Part shown: positions 57,278-64,000 of the stretch, piece by piece
Numbering within the stretch: the stretch's first letter is position 1
How the letters are laid out: each line of letters begins with the position of its first letter
Source of the DNA: Runella slithyformis DSM 19594
Lineage (GTDB): Bacteria; Bacteroidota; Bacteroidia; Cytophagales; Spirosomataceae
Assembly: GCF_000218895.1 (NCBI RefSeq)
Contig: NC_015703.1
Location: forward strand, 2,059,001-2,123,000
Reading direction: 5' to 3'
DNA: 64,000 nucleotides
Position numbers and translations under genes: made by a program
Notes under the pieces: generated by a model
Databases searched by the model: none
The model's input: the letters and a program-made list of their open reading frames with translations, nothing else
Told to the model about the DNA's origin: nothing

Positions 57278-58099
57278 ATGATTAAAATTACTGATACAGA
57301 TTATTCGTTACCTGAAATACATGCACTACTGGGTGATAAAGTATTTTCTACTGGAAGAACTAAACCACTTCTTATAAGCGGTGTAGATGTAGCTGCTGGG
57401 GAACGAAATCAATATGTCGTAAAATTTGTGGGAAGTCCAGAGATGACTACAAAATCTGCCTGCTTTGAACTTTTAGGGGCTTGGATTGGAATGCAATTAG
57501 AACTTAATACTCCATTGCCTGTAACTGTGAATATTACAAGTGATTTTGTAGATACCTTGAAAGGAAGAGATACCTATTCAATTGCCAGCAAATGTATTGG
57601 TATTAATTATGGAAGTAAATTCATGGAGGGATATGCTCAGACACCTGTCGATACTGCAATAACTGGACAATTGTTAGATCAGGCAAAAAATATTTTCGCT
57701 TTTGATATGAGCATATCAAACCCTGACAGGAGAGTTGATAAGCCCAATGTTATTTCAGACGGGAACAATTTTTTAATATATGACCATGAACTTTGTTTTT
57801 CGTTCTTATTGATACTCCCATTTTTAAGAAATAAAACTCCTTGGGTATTTGACCAAAGTGATAAGTTAATGTGTGAAAACCACTACTTCTTTGATAAACT
57901 TAGAAAGATTGATTGTAACTTTCGCGAATTCACGGAACGGTTTTTGTCACTGGACAATTACTTTTGGAGTAGAGTTCAAAAGTTTATACCTCCAAAGTGG
58001 ATGTGTAAAGAAGTTTTAGATATACAAAAGCATTTGGACGAGATTAAAGAAAATAGAGTGGTATTTTCTGACCAATTAAAACTTATACTACAAGCATGA
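57278..58099 (+). CDS. HipA-like (HipA_2) protein kinase
   Basis: 273 residues. It has the compact HipA_2 pattern: a lysine in the ATP pocket (YVVKF, K49), E64, catalytic-loop motif FDMSISNPDRRVDKPN (D143, N148, R151, N157) and the metal-binding Asp in LIYDHELCF (D169). The N-terminal HipB-binding domain of classical HipA is absent. It overlaps the DUF3037 gene by 4 bp (ATGA), the standard pairing for this kinase group. The substrate is unknown. Confidence 0.82.
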   Translation: MIKITDTDYSLPEIHALLGDKVFSTGRTKPLLISGVDVAAGERNQYVVKFVGSPEMTTKSACFELLGAWIGMQLELNTPLPVTVNITSDFVDTLKGRDTYSIASKCIGINYGSKFMEGYAQTPVDTAITGQLLDQAKNIFAFDMSISNPDRRVDKPNVISDGNNFLIYDHELCFSFLLILPFLRNKTPWVFDQSDKLMCENHYFFDKLRKIDCNFREFTERFLSLDNYFWSRVQKFIPPKWMCKEVLDIQKHLDEIKENRVVFSDQLKLILQA

Positions 58100-58932
58100 A
58101 AAAGTATCAATACCAAGTACTTAGGTACGTTCATGACCAGTTTACAGGTGAATTCGTAAATGTGGGTGTAGTTGTATATTCTCCTCAAGAATCGTTTCTT
58201 AAAGCAGCTGTCTGTCAGAGATTTAACCGTATAACATCATTGTTTCCAGCCGCAAACTGGAGATTTATTTCTAAACTTGTAAAGTCTTTTGAACGTTCAA
58301 TATTAAGTTATTCAAATCGACATCAACTTGAATACGAGACACCAGACACCCTATTGTCCATTACTAAAACGATTCTTCCTCCAGATGATAGTGCTTTAGT
58401 TCTTACAGAAGTTCGATTTGGCATTGATATAGATATGGAATCGGCACTTAGGGGTCTGTTTGATAGTTTGGTTGATAGATACATAAGTTCTAACGAACAA
58501 TCGTTATCTGATGATGATGTTTGGAGGAAAAAGTATAAATCATATTTTGACCAGTATAAAATAACTGAGAAGCTTGTGCCTCATAATGTAGACACTAAGA
58601 ATGACACCATTAAATTTGATAAGGCATGGAAAAATGAGATCTGGCACTTTTACCAACCAATTTCTTTTGATTTGCAAAATAATGAATCTATCAAGAACAA
58701 AGTGTATCGATGGTCAGGTATCCTAAGGGAGATGGATACAGCACTTGAAAAGGTGCATATTACTTTTATGGCAATATTGCCAAAGCATCAAGAAAAGATG
58801 TATGATTTTATTACTCATGCTTTAGATACTGATTCTGAATCACTCAAAGTAGAGTTGGTACAAGAAGATGAAGCGGAAAACCTAGCTCGGAGAATAAGCG
58901 CACAGATGCAAGAACATTTTAAGAATAATTGA
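58096..58932 (+). CDS. DUF3037 domain protein
   Basis: 278 residues. The N terminus YQYQVLRYVHDQFTGEFVNV, then GVVVYSPQ, is the DUF3037 signature; about residues 100-278 are helical/mixed and unassigned. DUF3037 proteins are almost always encoded beside a HipA_2 kinase and may be its substrate, antidote or regulator. It overlaps the kinase gene by 4 bp and ends the island; a hairpin terminator follows. Confidence 0.85.
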   Translation: MKKYQYQVLRYVHDQFTGEFVNVGVVVYSPQESFLKAAVCQRFNRITSLFPAANWRFISKLVKSFERSILSYSNRHQLEYETPDTLLSITKTILPPDDSALVLTEVRFGIDIDMESALRGLFDSLVDRYISSNEQSLSDDDVWRKKYKSYFDQYKITEKLVPHNVDTKNDTIKFDKAWKNEIWHFYQPISFDLQNNESIKNKVYRWSGILREMDTALEKVHITFMAILPKHQEKMYDFITHALDTDSESLKVELVQEDEAENLARRISAQMQEHFKNN

Positions 58933-58987
58933 CAGTAGTAGTATATTACATCTTCTTTATATCTCACCCATTCTAATATTTGAATTG

Positions 58988-59025
58988 TTATTGGAAGAAT
59001 AGTTTTGATTCTATTCTTCCAATAA
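58988..59025. terminator. Bidirectional terminator, 15-bp perfect stem
   Basis: TTATTGGAAGAATAG (58988-59002) and its complement (59011-59025) enclose an 8-nt loop, between the DUF3037 gene and the convergent GH92 gene. It marks the right end of the AT-rich island. Confidence 0.8.
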
Positions 59026-59039
59026 TATTGAGTCTCTCC

Positions 59040-61322
59040 CTACTTCCCCGAAAACGAATACGGAAAGCTGCTCGCCTGCGTGCCGCGTGTCAGGTTAGGC
59101 TTGGACGACATCCCAAAGTTTAATGTACCGCCCTGTTGGAGCGTGTGGTGCTCTAAATAGTTGAGAGTATGTGGTTTGCCGTTGAGGGTCACTTGGTCTA
59201 CATATACCTGTTGCGCGCCGTTGTTGGGGGCATTGATGGTGAGTTTTTTGCCGTTTTCAAAGGTCATGATCATGCGTTTGAACAATGGACTTCCGATCAC
59301 GTACTGCGTGGTGCCCGGGCAAACGGGATAAAAGCCCAGGGCGCTGAATACGTACCAAGCTGACGTTTGGCCGTTGTCTTCGTCGCCACAATAGCCATCA
59401 GGCGTGGGTTGGTAGAGTTTGTCCATGATCTGACGAATCCAATACTGCGATTTCCACGGCTGTCCGGCATAGTTGTAGAGGTACGGCATGTGCTGAATCG
59501 GCTGGTTGCCGTGGGCGTATTGACCCATGTTCATGATCTGCATCTCACGGATCTCGTGAATCACAAACCCATAATACGACTCATCATACACGGGAGGTAA
59601 GACAAACACGCTGTCTAGCTTTTGTGCAAAGGCCGCCCTGCCGCCCATGAGATTGGAAAGGCCGTTAATATCATGGAAAACGGACCATGTGTAGTGCCAG
59701 CTGTTGCCTTCCGTAAAGGCATCGCCCCATTTGAAGGGATTGAACGGCTTTTGAAAATCACCGGCTTTGTTTTTGCCGCGCATGAGTTTGGTTTCGGGGT
59801 CGAACAGATTGTGGTAATTTTGGTTGCGTTTGGCAAACAGCGCCACTTCGCTTTCGGGGCGTTTCAGGGTTTTGGCCAATTGCCAGATACAGAAATCGGC
59901 GTAGGCATATTCCAGCGTACGGGCTGCATTTTCGTTGACTTTGACATCGTACGGCACGTAGCCGAGTTCATTGTAATACTCATGCCCGAAACGCCCCACC
60001 GAACTTACGGGTCCGGCATGTTCGGTATTCTTGAGAATAGCCTCGTACAGGGTATTGATGTCATACCCGCGAATGCCTTTGATGTACGAATCGGCGATCA
60101 GAGACGCAGAATTGGAGCCGATCATGCAGTCGCGGTGGCCCGGGCTGGCCCATTCGGGCAGAAAACCGCTCTCCTTATAAGCATTTGCCAAACCTTCCAT
60201 GATCTGACTGTTGAGGGTAGGATACATCAACGTAAAAAACGGAATGGCTGAGCGGAAGGTATCCCAAAAACCATTGTCGGTAAACATATACCCGGGCAAT
60301 ACCTGTCCATTGTAAGGACTGTAATGCACCACGTTGTTTTGGGCATCGTATTCATAAAACTTGCGGGGAAACAATAACGCCCGGTACAGACACGAATAGA
60401 AGGTGCGCATTTGGGCATCGGTGCCGCCTTCTGCCTTCAACCGGCCTAATTCGCGATTCCAGGCATTTTGGCCTTTTTGCATCGTGGCGGTAAATGAGTC
60501 ATTGCCCAGCTCACGCGAAAGATTCCGGGCTGCCTGCTCGGCGCTGATGAACGAAGAAGCGACTTTGATGTGCACTTCTTCGCCTTTTTTGGTTTTAAAC
60601 CCAATGACCGCCCCTACGTGCTCATCTTTTAGTTCGAGTGTTCCCTTAGATAATTTTTTATTCGACCAGGTAGCGGTATAGGTAAAGGGTTTGTCGAAAT
60701 GAAGTTCAAAATAATTGCGAAAATTGAGCGGAACGCCGCCGCTGTTTTGGGTGCTGTATCCGATGATCTTTTGCTGTTCGGGAATGATCTTGATGTATGA
60801 ACCTTTGGCAAAGGCATCAATGACCACAAATGCACTGTCGGTTTTGGGGAAGGTAAGGCGAAACTGCGCGGCGCGCTCGGTGGGCGCGATCTCCACCTGC
60901 GTGTCGTGGTCGGCCAGGTATACGCTGTAATAATGCGGTTTTACCACCTCCGCTTTGTGCGAAAACCAGCTTTGGCGTTCATCTTCCGTAAATTTCAGTT
61001 TTCCCGTCACGGGCATGATCGAAAACATACCGTAATCATTGATCCACGGGCTGGGCTGATGGGTTTGTTTGAAGCCGCGGATTTTGTTGGCAGTGTACAT
61101 GTACATCCAGCCGTCGCCGTTTTTGCCCGTTTGAGGGCACCAAAAATTCATTCCCCAGGGGGTGGCGATGGCCGGATACGTATTGCCGGCCGAAAGTTCA
61201 TGACGAGAATCGGTCCCCATCAGTGGATTGACAAATTGGGTATAATCGGTGGCCGTAACTTGGGCAAAAGCGGTTTGTGCAATGATAAGCGTGCACAGGA
61301 AAGAGCGCAGAAGCGTTTGCAT
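59040..61322 (-). CDS. Secreted GH92 alpha-mannosidase
   Basis: 760 residues with a signal peptide (MQTLLRSFLCTLIIAQTAFA). GH92 hallmarks: YTQFVNPLMGTDS near the start, GHRDCMIGSNSASLIADSY, and the C-terminal GYCGDEDNGQTSAWYVFSALGFYPVCPGT with catalytic acidic residues. The family comprises calcium-dependent exo-alpha-mannosidases, mostly alpha-1,2. It would trim mannan or N-glycans outside the cytoplasm. No SusCD pair is adjacent. Confidence 0.93.
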   Translation of the reverse strand: MQTLLRSFLCTLIIAQTAFAQVTATDYTQFVNPLMGTDSRHELSAGNTYPAIATPWGMNFWCPQTGKNGDGWMYMYTANKIRGFKQTHQPSPWINDYGMFSIMPVTGKLKFTEDERQSWFSHKAEVVKPHYYSVYLADHDTQVEIAPTERAAQFRLTFPKTDSAFVVIDAFAKGSYIKIIPEQQKIIGYSTQNSGGVPLNFRNYFELHFDKPFTYTATWSNKKLSKGTLELKDEHVGAVIGFKTKKGEEVHIKVASSFISAEQAARNLSRELGNDSFTATMQKGQNAWNRELGRLKAEGGTDAQMRTFYSCLYRALLFPRKFYEYDAQNNVVHYSPYNGQVLPGYMFTDNGFWDTFRSAIPFFTLMYPTLNSQIMEGLANAYKESGFLPEWASPGHRDCMIGSNSASLIADSYIKGIRGYDINTLYEAILKNTEHAGPVSSVGRFGHEYYNELGYVPYDVKVNENAARTLEYAYADFCIWQLAKTLKRPESEVALFAKRNQNYHNLFDPETKLMRGKNKAGDFQKPFNPFKWGDAFTEGNSWHYTWSVFHDINGLSNLMGGRAAFAQKLDSVFVLPPVYDESYYGFVIHEIREMQIMNMGQYAHGNQPIQHMPYLYNYAGQPWKSQYWIRQIMDKLYQPTPDGYCGDEDNGQTSAWYVFSALGFYPVCPGTTQYVIGSPLFKRMIMTFENGKKLTINAPNNGAQQVYVDQVTLNGKPHTLNYLEHHTLQQGGTLNFGMSSKPNLTRGTQASSFPYSFSGK

Positions 61323-61362
61323 GGATAATGAAAGGGTTTGTTGGTGCGATTTTACGACAATA

Positions 61363-63738
61363 TTACCGAATCACGTTCAAACTTCCCGTCAATTTATATT
61401 CCACTTCGCGCAGATAGATGTGATAATAGTAGGTTCCTACGGGCACGGCGTCGCCGTTCCATCGACCGTCCCACGGGGTTTCGTAGCCTTTATTGCTGAA
61501 TACGAGGTTTCCCCAACGATTAAATACTTCAACGGTGCAATTCGGAAAATCTCGAATACCCGCTATTTCCCACGTGTCGTTGACTCCGTCGTTGTTGGGC
61601 GTAAAGCCATTCGGGATGCGGAGGTCAATGACGATGACTTCCGCTGTGGCTTCGGCCACGCAGCCCTGTTCGGTCGTTACCGTAACTTTATAGGTAGTGG
61701 TACGGTCAGGACTGACGGTCGGGCTGAGGGACCGGGCATTGCTGAGGCCAATGCTCGGAAACCACACCGCCGTGGAATTGAGCGGAAAAAGGGTTTTGAT
61801 CTGAATACTGTCTCCCCGGACAACCACCAATTTTTTGGAAACCTCAATACGCGGCGGCGGGGCGATGAAAGCATTTTTGGTATCTCTCGCAGAGCAACCC
61901 TGCACGTTGGTGTATGTATACGTGATAGGGTATGTCCCGGCGGCTAACTCCAGACTCACAAACCGGTTTCCTGCCACGCCCTGTCCGCTGAAGGTTCCCC
62001 CGGCAGGAGAGGCGGATAGGGTAATAGCCTGAAGACCGGAAGTACACAAAGCCGGAATTGGGTCAAGAATGACCTTGGGAGAAGGTTTTACAATCACATT
62101 AACGGAGGCTGAGCGGGTACTGCATTTGGTGGCGGTGTCTGTGACTGCCACGGAATAGCGCCCGGATTCCTGCGGGGAAAAGACATTGTTGAAGGCCGTA
62201 AATAGAGGGGTGTCATCCTGATACCACGCATAGTCGTACCCTTTAGTGAGGGGGGTAATGAGTTTGGTGGAATCCTTTGCGCAAAAAACAGGAGAACCCG
62301 AAAGGGTAACCGAAGCCGTGGGAGCTGAAATGCGTTTGATGATTACACTGTCTTTGGCTGCGCATTTGGTAACAGCGTCGGTCACCCATACGCTGTAAAT
62401 ACCTTCCTGTTTGACATTGGGGAAAATTTGACTTGCATTTCCGGTCGGGGTGCCGTTTTGCCGCCATTGTATTGTGGCATTGGCCGGCAGTCCGATGCTG
62501 AGGTTCGTGCTGTCATTGGAACACAGCGGCAGCGGCCGACCGGATGAGATACGGACGCTCGGGGCACTTTTTACGTTTACCCGCGTAAAATTTGTCACAG
62601 CCTCCTCGGTGCCGCAACTTTCGGTAAAGCGCTTGATAATGGTATAGTTTCCGGGTTCGTAAACGCCCAGCGAAGGATGGGTAGCGTTGGCAATGGGTTG
62701 ATCATCCTTCAGCCATTGGTACGCCCACTTGGGGTTTTCGTCATTGGCTTTCAGAACGGCCGAATCTCCCTGACACATTTCCAGGGACGAAATCGTGCCG
62801 GCCGAGGATTGGAATGTGACGGAAGGAGAAGCCGTTAAGATTTCAACAAAAACAGGCTCCGGCATGGAAGAGATACAATCAACGACGTTGAACACAAACT
62901 CTCGGTGTACTTCACCTACTTTTACGCCTCGGTTCCATTCTTCGCAGCGAACGGCAAAGGCAAACAGTCCAATTTGAGAAGCTGTGAGCCGGAGCTTTCC
63001 CGTTTTAGGGTCAATTTGAAGCGGATTGGTACCGGGAATAGCCTTTGTGCTGTCAAAGCCGCCCGCCCATGTCGCGCGGTTGTAAGGTCCTGCTTTTGAT
63101 TTGGCGGGAAAGGGTCCCCCCTGATCGGTTGAGCCGATGAGGGGCGTGACCAGGCTGTAGCGCAGTTCATTGTCGGCGGTACTCGTTGCGCCAAAATCAG
63201 CTTCAAAATTTTTGCCGATGCATACGTATTTGATTTCCGGTGTTTTGAATTGGGGGAGGCCGGCGGCAATACCGGTTAGTGGAATTTCGGCATAAAGCGC
63301 CAATCCCACTCGGTTGGGCGTTTGAATATTGACGATCCCGCCGTTGCGACAGCATTCTTCCCAAGCAAAATAATACCCCTGTGGGTCATTGTAGGCAGCG
63401 TTGGGCAAAGAGACCGTTGCGGTATAGCGAGCCAATACAACACGGGATTCCCGTGGGTTGGGTACGCAACGGGCGTTGGCATAAGGAACTTCCTGAATGG
63501 AGGTACGGAGCAGCGTAAAATCTTCGATGCGGGCGTTGGTGCTTTTTCGGAAGGATGAAATAAAGGCTTTGCCGTCTGTACTGCCGAGGGCATCGTCAAA
63601 GATCAGCGTTAAAGTGAGGAGATAGCTGTTGGAAGTAGCTGCCTGTTTGGTAATGGCAATGTCTCCCCCGATAATGTGGCCGGCCTTCGCTCCCGCACTC
63701 CAAATCAACAATAGCCCGCACGTTAACCACCGCTTCAT
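61363..63738 (-). CDS. Gliding-motility-type C-terminal domain (T9SS type B) Ig-repeat protein
   Basis: 791 residues, signal peptide (LLIWSAGAKA). The N-terminal ~280 residues form a domain seen at the start of many such adhesins (GHIIGGDIAIT; DCISSMPEPVFV). Several Ig/PKD-like units follow with repeated YxxxVTDxxTKC patterns (YSVWVTDAVTKCAAKDS; YSVAVTDTATKCSTRSA). The end is the type B sorting domain RIPNGFTPNNDGVNDTWEI, then VEVFNRWGNLVF. It is exported through the type IX system with a PorP/SprF partner and may act in adhesion. Confidence 0.92.
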   Translation of the reverse strand: MKRWLTCGLLLIWSAGAKAGHIIGGDIAITKQAATSNSYLLTLTLIFDDALGSTDGKAFISSFRKSTNARIEDFTLLRTSIQEVPYANARCVPNPRESRVVLARYTATVSLPNAAYNDPQGYYFAWEECCRNGGIVNIQTPNRVGLALYAEIPLTGIAAGLPQFKTPEIKYVCIGKNFEADFGATSTADNELRYSLVTPLIGSTDQGGPFPAKSKAGPYNRATWAGGFDSTKAIPGTNPLQIDPKTGKLRLTASQIGLFAFAVRCEEWNRGVKVGEVHREFVFNVVDCISSMPEPVFVEILTASPSVTFQSSAGTISSLEMCQGDSAVLKANDENPKWAYQWLKDDQPIANATHPSLGVYEPGNYTIIKRFTESCGTEEAVTNFTRVNVKSAPSVRISSGRPLPLCSNDSTNLSIGLPANATIQWRQNGTPTGNASQIFPNVKQEGIYSVWVTDAVTKCAAKDSVIIKRISAPTASVTLSGSPVFCAKDSTKLITPLTKGYDYAWYQDDTPLFTAFNNVFSPQESGRYSVAVTDTATKCSTRSASVNVIVKPSPKVILDPIPALCTSGLQAITLSASPAGGTFSGQGVAGNRFVSLELAAGTYPITYTYTNVQGCSARDTKNAFIAPPPRIEVSKKLVVVRGDSIQIKTLFPLNSTAVWFPSIGLSNARSLSPTVSPDRTTTYKVTVTTEQGCVAEATAEVIVIDLRIPNGFTPNNDGVNDTWEIAGIRDFPNCTVEVFNRWGNLVFSNKGYETPWDGRWNGDAVPVGTYYYHIYLREVEYKLTGSLNVIR

Positions 63739-63875
63739 GTAAGATACTTTGTTGTTGAACTATTGGATGAGAATTGCAGGTTGTGTAATCATTATCAATA
63801 AATGATATCGTTCTGTATTTTGATAAAACGATACACTTATACTCTTTTTCCTGCAAATACTGTTCCAAAAAAGCA

Positions 63876-64000
63876 CTAGAAAGCAATCTCATCCCCGACC
63901 TGAATGCCGTATTTGTCACAATAACCGCCGTTTACTTCCACTACGTACTGCGCATTGCCAAAAGAAGGAAGGCTTTCTTCGGAATATGGTTTAGCCTTCT
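63876..64000 (-). CDS. DUF192 family protein C-terminal end (partial)
   Basis: The window closes inside a minus-strand gene. 40 residues before the TAG (63876-63878) read KPYSEESLPSFGNAQYVVEV, then NGGYCDKYGIQVGDEIAF. The motif AQYVVEVNxG..xKYGIxxGDxI is the end of DUF192, a small secreted/periplasmic beta-barrel family of unknown function. Confidence 0.85.
   Translation of the reverse strand, partial: KAKPYSEESLPSFGNAQYVVEVNGGYCDKYGIQVGDEIAF

Noticed and set aside
61363-63738. Several long plus-strand open frames opposite the large gliding-type gene and other GC-rich genes
   Set aside because: They are antisense shadows with no conserved motifs.

Overview
The window is chromosomal DNA of a Bacteroidota bacterium, most likely a Cytophagales/Spirosomaceae member (Runella- or Dyadobacter-like; inferred by eye, no search run). 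Pointers are type IX secretion (T9SS) sorting domains of both the 'A' and 'gliding-motility C-terminal' types, a PorP/SprF protein, a TonB-dependent receptor paired with a DUF4249 lipoprotein, TAnnTTTG promoter boxes and weak Shine-Dalgarno signals.

Layout. 1-11.1 kb: transcription/translation cluster nusG(end)-rplK-rplA-rplJ-rplL-rpoB-rpoC, closed by a strong terminator. rpoB carries a perfect 102-bp in-frame tandem duplication. 11.2-24.4 kb: GH20 hexosaminidase, a small AT-rich islet (Crp-like regulator, broken SDR, TspO-like membrane protein), TonB receptor plus DUF4249, dual-ATPase ABC protein, acyl-CoA dehydrogenase, SIMPL protein and a secreted GHL10-type glycosidase. 24.6-29.4 kb: an AT-rich retron. 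It has a well-supported msr-msd RNA (11-bp a1/a2 repeats, internal hairpins, a promoter box just upstream), a retron reverse transcriptase with a ~340-residue extension, a receiver-like small protein and a large receiver protein with a HEPN-like motif. A C-terminal gene remnant marks one edge. 29.5-52.1 kb: RecD-like helicase, WYL regulator, secreted beta-helix lipoprotein, orphan DUF433 antitoxin, M1 peptidase, CobW GTPase, membrane protein, FG-GAP T9SS protein, patatin, HAD phosphatase, MOSC protein, carotenoid desaturase, PorP, MDR oxidoreductase, rlmN, lipoproteins and a CDP-alcohol phosphatidyltransferase. 52.4-58.9 kb: a second AT-rich island. A 172-bp MITE with 14-bp terminal repeats and a 9-bp target duplication precedes a five-gene cluster: Dam-type methylase, HerA ATPase/translocase, NurA nuclease, HipA-like kinase and DUF3037 protein. 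59-64 kb: GH92 mannosidase, a large gliding-motility-type Ig-repeat protein and the end of a DUF192 gene.

The two strongest candidates for undescribed biology are the retron with receiver/HEPN-type accessory genes and the Dam-HerA-NurA-HipA_2-DUF3037 cluster. Both look like anti-phage or anti-mobile-element modules. The rpoB duplication is the most striking oddity in a core gene, and must first be separated from an assembly error.
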